From CAZKCI01 sp964551475 (lineage in GTDB: Bacteria > Auribacterota > Erginobacteria > Erginobacterales > CAZKCI01), in contig CAZKCI010000008.1 in assembly GCA_964551475.1 (NCBI GenBank), positions 1 to 61,128 of the forward strand: a stretch of 61,128 nucleotides of DNA, written 5' to 3'. Made by a program: the position numbers and the translations under genes. This document shows positions 17,828 to 25,978 of the stretch, piece after piece. Numbering within the stretch: the first letter of the stretch is position 1; every line of letters begins with the position of its first letter. Below the pieces are notes generated by a model, which was not told the DNA's origin, did no database searches, and was given only the letters and a program-made list of their open reading frames with translations.

Positions 17828-18631
17828 ATGCACCGCGTCCTCATCCAGCTCGGCCCTTTGCCCCTCTACGCCTTCGGAGTGTCCCTGGCCCTGGCCTTCC
17901 TCCTCGGGATTCGGGTCGCCCAGATCCGCGCCCGCCGCCGGGGGGTCAGCCCCGATCTTGTACTCGACCTGAGCCTCTATCTGCTGGTCGGGGCGATCGT
18001 CGGCTCGCGCCTCTTCCATGCCGTCGCCAACTGGGGCGATTACCGGGCCGATCCCGCGGCCGTTTTCAGGATCTGGGAAGGCGGTCTCTCTTTCCAGGGA
18101 GGAGTGATCGGCGCGATCCTCTGCGCGGTCTGGTTCCTGCGGAACAAGAAAATCTCCTTCTGGCCCCTCTCCGACATCGTCATCCCGTCGGTCGCCCTGG
18201 GGCAGGCGCTCGGTCGGATCGGCTGCTTCCTGAACGGGTGCTGTTTCGGGGTGCCCACCGAACTCCCCTGGGGGGTCACCTTTCCCCCGGACAGCTTCGC
18301 CGCGGCGGACTACGGCCCGGCGCACTGCCTCCATCCCGTCCAGCTCTACTCGGCGGCGGCGAACCTTGCGGTCTTCGCCCTGCTCCTCCTCTTTTCCCGC
18401 CGCTCGCGCCTCCCCGGCGCCACCTTCTGCCTTTATGGAGTCATTTCCGGCTCCGTCCGTTTCGGACTGGAGTTCCTCCGGGGCGACGAACCGAGGATTC
18501 TGGGCCCGCTGACGCTCTATCATCTGATCAGCGCGGGGATCGCCCTGGTGTCGATAGGGCTGTGGGTGTTCCTGGCGAGGAGGGGGACTGAGGACGAAAA
18601 GCGCCGCAGGGTGCGAGGGCGCGGGGTATAG
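17828..18631 (+). CDS. lgt: Prolipoprotein diacylglyceryl transferase
   Basis: A 267-residue polytopic enzyme transferring diacylglycerol from phosphatidylglycerol to the lipobox Cys. Seven membrane segments, the Lgt signature GRIGCFLNGCCFG near residue 133, and the conserved HPVQLYSA motif near 172 are visible. It follows lspA after the word spacer. The highly charged C-terminal tail (EDEKRRRVRGRG) is not conserved in the family. Confidence 0.95.
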   Translation: MHRVLIQLGPLPLYAFGVSLALAFLLGIRVAQIRARRRGVSPDLVLDLSLYLLVGAIVGSRLFHAVANWGDYRADPAAVFRIWEGGLSFQGGVIGAILCAVWFLRNKKISFWPLSDIVIPSVALGQALGRIGCFLNGCCFGVPTELPWGVTFPPDSFAAADYGPAHCLHPVQLYSAAANLAVFALLLLFSRRSRLPGATFCLYGVISGSVRFGLEFLRGDEPRILGPLTLYHLISAGIALVSIGLWVFLARRGTEDEKRRRVRGRGV

Positions 18632-18804
18632 GCGGAAGACAATCAACAAACGACCAACAGATGGTTGTCAAAATATCGCGGATGGTGATTGGTCTTTGCA
18701 ATTTGTGTTTTGCTTGGAATTTGTCGTTATTGGGAAGTTGTGATTTCATCCTAACGCCTCACGCATTCGCGGAATTCGCGCATAATTCGCGAAATTTGTA
18801 GTTC
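18632..18804. other. AT-richer gene-free spacer
   Basis: No gene, RNA or clear terminator is seen. It contains the loosely repeated words CAATTTGTGTTTTGCTTGGAATTTG and TTCGCGGAATTCGCGCATAATTCGCG, broken here by spacers: TTCGCGGAATTCGCG then TTCGCGAAATTTG, which form short palindromes just before rluD. Confidence 0.4.
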
Positions 18805-19740
18805 ATGAAACCCCTTGCTTTCATCGTCTCACCTCAAGATGCGGGGACCCGTCTCGACAAATTCCTCGCCGGGAAGGTGGCCGGCGTATCCCGGACGCGG
18901 CTGAAGGAGATGATCGACAACGGCGGCGCCGAGGTGGCGGGAGAAAGGGCGAAACCGCGCCGTCTGCTCAAGGCGGGAGAGCGGGTCGTCCTGACGCCGC
19001 CCGACGACGCTCCCCGTCTTCCCCTGCCCGAAGACATCCCTCTCCAGGTGGTTTACGAAGACGACGATCTGCTGGTGGTGGACAAACCGGCGGGTTTGCT
19101 GGTCCACCCCTGCCGGGCAGGGCAGGGGGGGACGCTGGTCAACGCCCTCCTCCGCCGTTCGCCCGCCCTCTCTCATCAGGGGGGAGAGTGGCGGCGGGGG
19201 ATCGTCCACCGCCTCGACCGGGACACCTCGGGCTTGATCCTGGCGGCTAAAAACGATCACGCCCATGCGGTCCTCTCCGGGCAATTCAGGAAGAGGAAGG
19301 TGGAGAAGGAGTACCGGGCGCTGGTCCGGGGCCGTCCGCCCCTGCCTTTCGGGCGCATCGCCTTTCCGCTCGGGAGAAGCATCGCCCATCCCACCCGGAT
19401 GATGGTCAAGGCGGAAGGCGGGCGGGAGGCGATCACCGAGTACGAGATACTGGAGGAATTTCCGGAGGGCTCGCTTCTCCGGGTCGTCATCAAGACCGGG
19501 CGGACCCATCAGATCCGCGTTCATCTCTCCCGCCTGGGCTGCCCGGTGCTGGGAGATCGTGAATACGGGCGGACGGGGGCGGTCCTCTCGCGCCGGCTCG
19601 GCGCCGGCCGGCAGATGCTCCACGCCGCCCGGATCAAGTTCCGCCATCCGACCCGGGGTGGCTGGCTGGAATTCGAGTCGGCGCTCCCGGCGGACATGGA
19701 GGCGGTGAGGCGGAAGCTGAAAGCAGGTCCTCGGAAGTAA
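18805..19740 (+). CDS. rluD: Pseudouridine synthase, RluA/RluD family
   Basis: A 311-residue protein: an N-terminal S4 domain (GTRLDKFLAGKVAGVSRTRL), then a RluA-type catalytic core with HRLDRDTSGLI near residue 135 containing the catalytic Asp, and RTHQIRVHL near 233. This arrangement matches RluD, which modifies helix 69 of 23S rRNA, but RluC or another paralogue cannot be excluded. The position after lspA-lgt is a frequent one for this gene. Confidence 0.87.
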   Translation: MKPLAFIVSPQDAGTRLDKFLAGKVAGVSRTRLKEMIDNGGAEVAGERAKPRRLLKAGERVVLTPPDDAPRLPLPEDIPLQVVYEDDDLLVVDKPAGLLVHPCRAGQGGTLVNALLRRSPALSHQGGEWRRGIVHRLDRDTSGLILAAKNDHAHAVLSGQFRKRKVEKEYRALVRGRPPLPFGRIAFPLGRSIAHPTRMMVKAEGGREAITEYEILEEFPEGSLLRVVIKTGRTHQIRVHLSRLGCPVLGDREYGRTGAVLSRRLGAGRQMLHAARIKFRHPTRGGWLEFESALPADMEAVRRKLKAGPRK

Positions 19741-19776
19741 ATTAATATGCAGACATACAGTGCATACGGTCAAACC

Positions 19777-19928
19777 GGAGTAATGGAGTCATGGAGTAGT
19801 GGAGTGATGGGGCTGGTCACAATACTCCATCACTCCAGTACTCCCTCGAACCGGAGCAATGGAGTGATGGAGCAGTGGAGTGATGGGGTCCGGCCGATAC
19901 TCCAGTACTCCTCTACTCCAATACTCCT
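19777..19928. repeat. Double snap-back GGAGTA/TACTCC spacer
   Basis: Two consecutive hairpins of the GGAGTAATGGAG family: 19777-19843 and 19853-19927. Each has a GGAGTRATGGAG arm and a complementary TACTCCAGTACTCC-type arm. They fill the space between rluD and the FAH-family gene and end only a few bases before its start codon. Confidence 0.7.
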
Positions 19929-19934
19929 TTCATT

Positions 19935-20696
19935 ATGAGACTCGTCCGTTTTCGACACAACAATATCGACCGCTATGGCGTCCTGACCGGCGACTCTGTT
20001 CGGGAGCTGGCCGGCGATCCTTTCCGCGGGATAGGGGAATCCGGCGCCGTCTTCCCGCGGGAACGCGTGCGCCTGCTTTCTCCCTGTCTCCCCAGCAAGG
20101 TGGCGGCGGTGGGGTTGAACTACGCCGCCCACGCCCGCGAGTTCGGCCGGGAGCCGCCCGCCGATCCGATCTTGTTCCTGAAGCCGGCGAGCGCGGTGAT
20201 CGGACCCGGTGAAGGCATCGTCTACCCCCGCGGCGTCGGCCGCCTCGACCCCGAGGCCGAGCTCGCCGTCGTGATCGGCTCTCCCGTCCGGAACGCCTCC
20301 GTTTCCGAGGCCGCGAAATCCATTCTCGGCTTCACCTGTCTCAACGACGTCACCGCCCGCGATCTCCAGTCCCGCGACAAGCAGTGGACCCGCTCCAAGT
20401 CCTTCGACACCTTCTGCCCGATCGGCCCCTGGATCGAGACCGAGATCGACCCGGGAGACCTGGCCCTGCGCCTGCGGGTGAACGGGGAGACGCGGCAGGA
20501 AGCCTCCACGGCCGATCTGATCTTCGGCCCCGCGGCCCTGGTGTCATTCGTCTCAGAGGTGATGACTCTTCTGCCGGGGGACGTGATCGCCACCGGGACC
20601 CCCTCCGGGATCGCTCCGGTCCAGATCGGTGATGTGGTGGAGGTGGAGATCGAAGGAATCGGGGTACTGAGGAACACGGTGGTTTCTCCTCAATAA
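19935..20696 (+). CDS. Fumarylacetoacetate hydrolase family protein
   Basis: A 253-residue enzyme with the FAH fold. Metal ligands are visible in DPEAELAVVIG (Glu) and in the NDVTARDLQ region, followed by KSFDTFCPIGPW and a GDVIATGTPSGI motif. Relatives include acylpyruvases, 2-hydroxyhepta-2,4-diene-1,7-dioate isomerases and oxaloacetate decarboxylases; this short form with a small N-terminal domain is most like acylpyruvate/oxaloacetate hydrolases. Substrate cannot be assigned. It appears to be a single-gene unit. Confidence 0.85.
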   Translation: MRLVRFRHNNIDRYGVLTGDSVRELAGDPFRGIGESGAVFPRERVRLLSPCLPSKVAAVGLNYAAHAREFGREPPADPILFLKPASAVIGPGEGIVYPRGVGRLDPEAELAVVIGSPVRNASVSEAAKSILGFTCLNDVTARDLQSRDKQWTRSKSFDTFCPIGPWIETEIDPGDLALRLRVNGETRQEASTADLIFGPAALVSFVSEVMTLLPGDVIATGTPSGIAPVQIGDVVEVEIEGIGVLRNTVVSPQ

Positions 20697-20705
20697 ATAG
20701 CGCAT

Positions 20706-20774
20706 ATTGTGGGAGCGGCGTCCTCGCCGCGATCCTAGCCTATTCGGATCGGGGCGAGACGCCCCTCCCACAAT
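20706..20774. repeat. REP-like hairpin (TGTGGGAG...CTCCCACA)
   Basis: TTGTGGGAGCGGCGTCCTCG faces GGGGCGAGACGCCCCTCCCACAA in a split form: two GC stems (GGCG..CGCC and GGGGCGAGACGCCCC) enclosed by TGTGGGAG/CTCCCACA. Similar elements occur near 25145, 49950-50095, 53625, 57003, 57653 and 58790. The rest of 20697-20942 has no gene. Confidence 0.75.
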
Positions 20775-20942
20775 CGCATCTTTGTGCGGTTGCTGATTAT
20801 CCCTGTGGGACATTCCCGCCGCGATCCGGGCCGCCTTGGCACAATAAAACAATAGATCGGATAGGGGTGAAGGAAAGGATTGAGCTCCCGTCCTCGATCG
20901 GCGAATATCTATTGCCAGCGTTTGGCCTATCCCCGCACAGAC

Positions 20943-21941
20943 ATGACTACTCCTCTGTATCCTCTCCGCTTCACGCCCATCTTCAAGGAACGACCTTGGG
21001 GCGGCGATAAGATCAGAACGGTCCTGGGCAAGGAGGCCCCCGCGCATCTCAAGATCGGCGAATCCTGGGAGATCTCCGACCGGGGATCCGACGCCACCGC
21101 CGTAGCCGATGGACCCTGCGCCGGGATCGCCCTCCACCGCCTGATGGAGACGATGGGCAAGCTTCTTCTCGGCGACCGGGTGCTCTCTCGCCATCCCAAA
21201 CGCTTCCCTCTCCTCTACAAGATTCTGGACGTGGAAGCGCTGCTCTCGCTCCAGGTCCATCCCCCCGACGGCTATCCGAACCTCCGTCCCGGCGAGGAAG
21301 GGAAGAGCGAGTTCTGGTACGTGCTGTCGGCCTCCCCCGGCGCGTCCGTCTTCTGCGGCCTCAAGGCGGGGGCGGATAAAAGGACCTTCAAGCGCCTGCT
21401 CAATGAGCGTCGGGTGGAGAAGCTGCTGGGCGAGTACGCGATCGCTCCGGGCGCCGGGATCTCCATCCCCGCCGGCCGCCTGCATACCGCCGGGCCGTCC
21501 TCCCTGATCCTGGAGATCCAGACCAACTCCGACACCACCTACCGGGTCTGGGATTGGGGCCGGACCGGCGCGGACGGAAAACCCCGGGAGCTGCACCTGG
21601 AGCAGGCGCTGGAGGTCATCGACTGGAAGGACGGCGCATCTCCCCTGGTGGAGCCGGCGCGGGAGAAGACGGGCGAGAATGAAATCGCCCTCCTGCTGAT
21701 CACGGAGCATTTCACCGTCGAGCGGGTGGCGGTGAAAAAGCGCTACGACGATCTCTGCGACGGGTCTCGTTTCCAGGTTCTCTCAGCCGTGGAGGGGGAG
21801 GGGGAGATCGTTCCCGAGAGGGCCGGCTCGGGGCCGGTCAGGATTCGGCGCGGGGATTTTATCCTTCTGCCCGCCTACCTGGGGGCCTATACTCTCCGCA
21901 CGGATCAAGGTGTGACCGTGCTTAAATCGTATATCACCTGA
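20943..21941 (+). CDS. manA: Mannose-6-phosphate isomerase, type I
   Basis: A 332-residue cupin enzyme interconverting mannose-6-phosphate and fructose-6-phosphate. Zinc-site segments are visible: SLQVHPPDGYP near 98, KSEFWYVL near 117, and IPAGRLHTAG near 178, with EIQTNSDTTYRVWDWGR following. The short form is like Bacillus and archaeal-type homologues. The ATG at 20943 is chosen because it starts directly before the conserved TTPLYPLRFTPIFKERPWGG; upstream in-frame codons to 20880 are spacer sequence. It would supply mannose for surface glycans, consistent with the GT-C proteins nearby, though that link is inference. Confidence 0.9.
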   Translation: MTTPLYPLRFTPIFKERPWGGDKIRTVLGKEAPAHLKIGESWEISDRGSDATAVADGPCAGIALHRLMETMGKLLLGDRVLSRHPKRFPLLYKILDVEALLSLQVHPPDGYPNLRPGEEGKSEFWYVLSASPGASVFCGLKAGADKRTFKRLLNERRVEKLLGEYAIAPGAGISIPAGRLHTAGPSSLILEIQTNSDTTYRVWDWGRTGADGKPRELHLEQALEVIDWKDGASPLVEPAREKTGENEIALLLITEHFTVERVAVKKRYDDLCDGSRFQVLSAVEGEGEIVPERAGSGPVRIRRGDFILLPAYLGAYTLRTDQGVTVLKSYIT

Positions 21942-21947
21942 CAATCA

Positions 21948-22006
21948 TGTAGGCCGCTTCTGTGAAGCGGCGTCTCGATCGCCCGTTCACAGAACGGGCC
22001 TACATA
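21948..22006. repeat. Palindromic spacer TGTAGGCC...GGCCTACA
   Basis: TGTAGGCCGCTTCTGTGAAGCGGCG faces CCCGTTCACAGAACGGG-CCTACA in two adjacent stems bounded by TGTAGGC/GCCTACA. A partial relative with CCTACAGG and CCTGTAGGCCCGATCTGTGATCGGG occurs at about 25510-25570, and an ACCGGGCCTACA fragment sits inside the gene at 4550. Confidence 0.6.
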
Positions 22007-22035
22007 GCATAGGGATCCGCCAATAGGATGATGAT

Positions 22036-22827
22036 ATGAAAAGCATGACCGGTTACGGAAACGGCCGGGCCGAGGGCAGGGATTTCTCGGTCAGCGTCGA
22101 GATTCAGTCCTACAACAACCGTTTTCTGGAAGTCAAAACGAGGCTCCCGCCCGACTATATGTTCGCGGAGAAGGACCTGGTCAAGACGATCTCCGGCCGC
22201 TTGAGCCGGGGGCGGGTGAACGTGCTGGTCGCTCTCCAGCAGTCGCCTGCGCGGGCCGAGGTCAGGATCGACGAGGTCGTCGCCGCCAAGTACTGGCATT
22301 CATTGCGGCGCCTCTGGAAAAAGGTCAAGGCACCGACTCCGCCGGACCCCGCCATCCTTCTCACACTCCCCGGCGTGATGCAGGTCTCTTCCGGCCAGCC
22401 CTCGGCCCGGGAGTTCAAGGAGGTCCTCACCGAGGCGCTGTCGGCGGCGGTGGCCGCCCTGGAAAAGATGCGGGAGAAGGAGGGGAACAAGCTCCGCGGC
22501 TATCTCCGAAAGCACGCCCGGGTCATGATCTCGGAGCTGGCCGAAGTGAAAAAAATCCTGGCCGGCGGTCCGGCCCGGGGGGGAAACGGCGCCGCTGCCA
22601 CCGTCCAGGAGGAGCTCAACCGCCTGGACAGCCACCTGGAGCAGTTCCAGGAGATCCTGGGCAAGGAAGAGCCGGCCGGCAAGGTCCTGGAGTTCGTCGC
22701 CCTGGAGATGCTCCGGGAGACGACGACGCTGGGGGACAAGGCGGACGACACCGATCTTTCCCGGAGAGCGGTGGCGATGAAATCGGAGATCGAGAACATC
22801 CGGGAACAGATCAGGAATTTGGAATAG
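22036..22827 (+). CDS. yicC: YicC-family endoribonuclease-like protein
   Basis: A 263-residue protein with both family ends: MKSMTGYGNGRAEGRDFSVS at the N-terminus and the C-terminal DUF1732 region (VLEFVALEMLRETTTLGDKA ... IENIREQIRNLE). YicC proteins are cytoplasmic RNases linked to stress and small-RNA turnover. It heads the cluster yicC-gmk-rpoZ-coaC-coaB, whose order is conserved in many bacteria. Spacing to gmk is 15 bases. Confidence 0.93.
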   Translation: MKSMTGYGNGRAEGRDFSVSVEIQSYNNRFLEVKTRLPPDYMFAEKDLVKTISGRLSRGRVNVLVALQQSPARAEVRIDEVVAAKYWHSLRRLWKKVKAPTPPDPAILLTLPGVMQVSSGQPSAREFKEVLTEALSAAVAALEKMREKEGNKLRGYLRKHARVMISELAEVKKILAGGPARGGNGAAATVQEELNRLDSHLEQFQEILGKEEPAGKVLEFVALEMLRETTTLGDKADDTDLSRRAVAMKSEIENIREQIRNLE

Positions 22828-22842
22828 ACAGGAGATTTATCC

Positions 22843-23451
22843 ATGAAAGGCACCCTCTTCGTGGTCACCGCCCCCTCCGGGGCGGGCAAGACCAGCATCT
22901 GCGATGCCGTGCTCAAGACCGTCCCGCGCTTGAAGTATTCGGTCTCCGCCACCACGCGCCCTCCCCGGAAGGGCGAGGTGAACGGCGAAGACTACTTCTT
23001 CCTCTCCCGGAAGGAGTTCGAGCAGGGGATCGGGGAGGGGAAGTTCCTGGAGCATGCCCGTGTCTACGACAACTATTACGGCACACCGCGGGCCTATATC
23101 GAGAAGGAGATGACCGCTGGTTTCGACATCATCATGGACATCGACGTCCAGGGAGCTCTCTCGATCAAGAAGCTCGGATATCCCGCGGTCTTCGTTTACA
23201 TCCTTCCCCCGTCTCTCCGCGTTCTGCGGGAGCGCCTGGAGGGGCGCGGGACCGACTCCCGTGAGGTGATCGAGAAGCGACTGGCCCAGGCGGAGAAGGA
23301 AATCGGCTATCTCCCGGAATACGATTATGTTATCGTGAACGATAGGCTGCAGATGGCCATCGCGGAGATGGAGTCTCTGTTCCGGGCGGAGCGCTGCCGG
23401 ATAAGCCGGCATCCGGAACTGCCGCAAAGCGTGCTGAAAGACAGATCATAG
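22843..23451 (+). CDS. gmk: Guanylate kinase
   Basis: A 202-residue P-loop kinase phosphorylating GMP to GDP. Walker A APSGAGKTS is near residue 10, and the GMP-binding stretch reads SVSATTRPPRKGEVNGEDY. LEHARVYDNYYGTP and DIDVQGALSIKK are standard family motifs. It lies in the yicC operon. Confidence 0.97.
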   Translation: MKGTLFVVTAPSGAGKTSICDAVLKTVPRLKYSVSATTRPPRKGEVNGEDYFFLSRKEFEQGIGEGKFLEHARVYDNYYGTPRAYIEKEMTAGFDIIMDIDVQGALSIKKLGYPAVFVYILPPSLRVLRERLEGRGTDSREVIEKRLAQAEKEIGYLPEYDYVIVNDRLQMAIAEMESLFRAERCRISRHPELPQSVLKDRS

Positions 23452-23491
23452 ATGATAGCGCTTTGAGAAGAACCGTACCGAAAGGAAGAGA

Positions 23492-23713
23492 ATGAAGGAT
23501 GTAACGTCGGAAAAGTACCTGAAGACCGTGGACAATATCTATTCTCTGGTCATCATGGCCGCCAAACGCGCGGCCGCCCTCACCCGGGGAGAGCCGGGAC
23601 TTCTCGATGATGTCCGGGCGAAGAAGCCTCCGATGATGGCGCTGGAAGAGATCGCCCGCGGGAAAGTCGGTCTGGTCATGCCGCCGGACGAACATGGCGA
23701 CAAGAAAAAATAG
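23492..23713 (+). CDS. rpoZ: DNA-directed RNA polymerase omega subunit
   Basis: A 73-residue protein with the omega-like core (DNIYSLVIMAAKRAAAL followed by KKPPMMALEEIARGKV). Omega assists folding and assembly of the beta-prime subunit. An AAGGAAGAG ribosome binding site precedes it, and its position directly after gmk is characteristic. Its 3' end overlaps the coaC start by 20 bases. Confidence 0.92.
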   Translation: MKDVTSEKYLKTVDNIYSLVIMAAKRAAALTRGEPGLLDDVRAKKPPMMALEEIARGKVGLVMPPDEHGDKKK

Positions 23714-24311
23714 CCCCCGTCCAGGCGCCGCCATCGTGCTCGGGGTCACCGGCTCGATCGCCGCCTACAAGGCGGCGGAGCTGGCCAGCCGCCTGACCCG
23801 CGACGGGGCCGAAGTCTTCACGATCATGACCGCGGCGGCCGAGGAGTTTGTTCGTCCGCTCACCTTTCAGACACTGACCGGCCATTCCGCGGCCTGCGGG
23901 CTCTTCGCGGCGGCGGAGGAATGGGACCCCCGCCACATTTCGCTCGCCCGCCGCGCCGACCTGGTCCTGATCGCCCCGGCCACGGCCGATATCATCGGGA
24001 AGGCGGCCAATGGCCTGGCCGATGATCTTCTCTCCGCGACGCTGCTGGCCACCCGGGCCCCGGTTCTGATGGCTCCGGCGATGAATACGGGCATGTACGA
24101 GAATCCCGCGGTCCGGGAGAATATCGCCCGTCTCCAGAAGAGAGGTTTCCATTTCGTCGGCCCCGCTTCCGGCCGCCTGGCCTGCGGGGAGGAAGGGGCG
24201 GGCCGCCTGGCCGACCTGGAAGATATCCTGGCGGCGATCGACGCCATCCTCTCCGCGCGCATGAAGGCGCCGGGCGCTGCGAAGGCGCGTGGGGCCCTGC
24301 CTCCCCGCTGA
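23694..24311 (+). CDS. coaC: Phosphopantothenoylcysteine decarboxylase (stand-alone CoaC)
   Basis: A 205-residue flavoprotein of the HFCD family that decarboxylates 4'-phosphopantothenoyl-cysteine in coenzyme A synthesis. Visible: GVTGSIAAYKAAELASRL at the N-terminus, the catalytic His in WDPRHISLARRADL, the PAMNTGMYENPAV loop, and the substrate clamp ACGEEGAGRLA. In most bacteria this domain is fused to CoaB; here a stop and a 50-base spacer separate them. It overlaps rpoZ, so coupling is likely. Confidence 0.92.
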   Translation: MATRKNSPRPGAAIVLGVTGSIAAYKAAELASRLTRDGAEVFTIMTAAAEEFVRPLTFQTLTGHSAACGLFAAAEEWDPRHISLARRADLVLIAPATADIIGKAANGLADDLLSATLLATRAPVLMAPAMNTGMYENPAVRENIARLQKRGFHFVGPASGRLACGEEGAGRLADLEDILAAIDAILSARMKAPGAAKARGALPPR

Positions 24312-24317
24312 TTTTTA

Positions 24318-24358
24318 TTGGTCCTCTAAGTCACATAGGTCCTCTAGGACCTATCGTT
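24318..24358. repeat. Short word palindrome GGTCCTCTAGGACCTAT
   Basis: Between coaC and coaB the words GGTCCTCTAAG, AGGTCCTCTAGGACCTAT repeat and self-pair. A cognate sequence, AGGTCCAATAGGACCTATAA, occurs between btuC and btuD (about 59908-59928). Confidence 0.55.
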
Positions 24359-24361
24359 TCC

Positions 24362-25081
24362 ATGAACATCCTCATCACCGCCGGTCCCACCCGGGAATTT
24401 CTCGATCCCTTCCGTTTCCTCTCCAACCCCTCCTCCGGGAAGATGGGTTTCTCGCTGGCCGCGGCGGCGCTCCGGCGCGGCCATCGGGTCGCCCTGGTGA
24501 CCGGGCCGGTCTCGCTTCCCGATCTTCCCGGCGCCCGGATGGCGCGGGTCGTCTCGGCCCGGGAGATGCTCCAGGCGGTGCAAAAGGAGTTCCCGCGGGC
24601 CGACGCGGTGATCATGTCCGCCGCGGTCTCCGACTTCTTTTTTCTTCATTATTCGAAAAGAAAAATGAAGAAAAAAGAAGAAACGATTACACTGCGCATG
24701 AGGAAAAACCCGGATATCCTCGCGATCCTGGGTGGGAAGAAGGGCGATAAAATCCTCGTTGGGTTTTCGGCCGAAACGGAGAGCATCGCCGGAAACGCCC
24801 ATTCCAAGCTCATGAGCAAGAACCTCGACCTGATCCTGGCGTCCGATATCTCCGCCGGCAAAAGCGGATTTGCCGTCGATTCCATCCGCCTGACGGCGTT
24901 CGCTCGCGGGGGCAAGGTCGAGCGCTGGCCGCTTCTCTCCAAGACGGCCGCGGCGGAGAAGATCATTTCTCTCGTAGAGAAGATCGGCCGGGATCGCGAC
25001 CCCGATTTTCGAGTGCAAACAATCGTCATCGGGGCAGGCAGGAATGTCGCTCCCACAGCGAGAAAAGTGATCAGTAACTGA
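24362..25081 (+). CDS. coaB: Phosphopantothenate-cysteine ligase (stand-alone CoaB), REP-altered C-terminus
   Basis: A 239-residue enzyme joining cysteine to 4'-phosphopantothenate. Family motifs: ITAGPTREFLDPFRFLSNPSSGKMG at the start (shown here in part), DAVIMSAAVSDF near 81, and LVGFSAET near 135, with the DLILASDIS segment after it. The central KRKMKKKEETITL segment is typical. The last 30 or so residues (from DRDPDF to the stop) are encoded by a REP-like repeat that also occurs at 53664-53732, so the original end has been overwritten. Fits the yicC-gmk-rpoZ-coaC operon. Confidence 0.9.
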   Translation: MNILITAGPTREFLDPFRFLSNPSSGKMGFSLAAAALRRGHRVALVTGPVSLPDLPGARMARVVSAREMLQAVQKEFPRADAVIMSAAVSDFFFLHYSKRKMKKKEETITLRMRKNPDILAILGGKKGDKILVGFSAETESIAGNAHSKLMSKNLDLILASDISAGKSGFAVDSIRLTAFARGGKVERWPLLSKTAAAEKIISLVEKIGRDRDPDFRVQTIVIGAGRNVAPTARKVISN

Positions 25082-25310
25082 AAAAAAAGTGATCAGTCAT
25101 CAGTAACTGATTACTGATGATTTCTTCTGATGTTGCTGTTTTTCTGTGGGAGGGGCATTCTTGCCCCGATCCGGGCTGACTCGGATCGCGACAGGAATGT
25201 CGCTCCCACAAGCGAGACTGACGATCGATTCAAAGCGTGACTGTGGGAGGGGCTGCCTGCCCTGAGTGAGAACGAAGGGTTTCGCCGCGATCCGGATCGT
25301 TGGAGAGGAT
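24991..25310. repeat. REP-like repeats, two to three copies
   Basis: A first element (24991-25058) lies inside the coaB reading frame (GATCGCGACCCCGATTTTCG ... GGAATGTCGCTCCCACA). A full hairpin follows at 25145-25210 with TGTGGGAGGGGCATTCTTGC and GACAGGAATGTCGCTCCCACA arms, preceded by GATCAGTAACTGATTACTG words. A partial third copy begins at 25241 (TGTGGGAGGGGCTGCCTG). No gene other than the coaB end is present. Confidence 0.7.
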
Positions 25311-25334
25311 GCTCGAATTACAAAAGGGGGCGCC

Positions 25335-25505
25335 ATGAAAAGAATAGCGATGATCCTTTGCCTGTTCGTCCTGGTCCTGGCCGGATGCGCCTCATCGTCA
25401 CCGTCCCCGGACCGTCCCCATCCCCGGCGTCCCCATCCCGGCGCGGTCTGGATCCCGGGCCACCACGCTCCCAACGGCGCCTGGATCGCGGGGCACTGGA
25501 GATAA
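25335..25505 (+). CDS. Small lipoprotein with WxPGHxxxxGxWxxGHW motif
   Basis: A 56-residue protein with a lipoprotein signal (MKRIAMILCLFVLVLAGC, lipobox LAGC). The mature part is Pro/His-rich and ends in AVWIPGHHAPNGAWIAGHWR, resembling the YXWGXW/WVPGHW repeats of small secreted proteins. Function is unknown. The ATG at 25335 is chosen over an upstream in-frame ATG because it begins the signal peptide and has a purine-rich AAAAGGGGGC upstream. Confidence 0.65.
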   Translation: MKRIAMILCLFVLVLAGCASSSPSPDRPHPRRPHPGAVWIPGHHAPNGAWIAGHWR

Positions 25506-25594
25506 ACCGGCCTACAGGGCGCGGAAAACCCGGTCGGCTGGTTCCTGTAGGCCCGATCTGTGATCGGGCGCGCCAGGTCTTGAACGCCGGTTCG

Positions 25595-25647
25595 CACTTG
25601 TCCGCCGCAGCCCGGCAGGGCGGAGGCGGAGAACCGGCCTACACGAC
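25595..25647. repeat. Dispersed repeat CACTTGTCCGCCGCAGC...GGCGGAGGCGGA
   Basis: GCACTTGTCCGCCGCAGCCC followed by GGGCGGAGGCGGAGAACCGG. A second copy, with TAGCCTGAGAGGGCGGAGGC, is found at 44529-44585. The stems pair CCGCC with GGCGG. It is preceded by the CCTACAGG / CCTGTAGG palindrome at about 25508-25572. Confidence 0.6.
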
Positions 25648-25652
25648 AGCGT

Positions 25653-25841
25653 ATGTCCAAGCTCGACTTCCAGGATTTCTTCTTCCGCCGTCTCACCCTC
25701 GGCCGCGCCGGGATCAAGAGCCTCCCCGAGTCGAAGGAGGTCTTCCTGAAGCGGGTCGAGCTCTTTCTCAAGGAGGGGAACCGGAAGCTGATCAACATCG
25801 AGACGCGGGAAGATGGGATCCGGATATGGTATCAAGACTAG
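25653..25841 (+). CDS. Small conserved-looking hypothetical protein
   Basis: A 62-residue soluble protein (MSKLDFQDFFFRRLTLGRAG...), rich in charged residues, with a predicted helix around KEVFLKRVELFLKEGNRKL and a short beta ending IRIWYQD. I do not recognise the family. A strong 17-bp hairpin overlaps its stop codon, supporting expression as a separate unit. Confidence 0.45.
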   Translation: MSKLDFQDFFFRRLTLGRAGIKSLPESKEVFLKRVELFLKEGNRKLINIETREDGIRIWYQD

Positions 25842-25874
25842 AGCCGCCGCTGTCCCCGCGGCGGCTCTAGTCTT
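25834..25874 (+). terminator. 17-bp perfect hairpin over a stop codon
   Basis: AAGACTAGAGCCGCCGC and its exact complement flank a seven-base loop; the left arm contains the TAG stop of the small gene. There is no strong U-tract on either side, so termination would be U-less or hairpin-assisted. Confidence 0.55.
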
Positions 25875-25978
25875 GAAATGTCCGGGAACGCCGATATTCG
25901 TCCCTCCCCGGTTTTAGGATTTATGGTATATTCGTTTGTCCTGCGGGCAATTCCCAATATTTCCGCGGTAAATATTTT

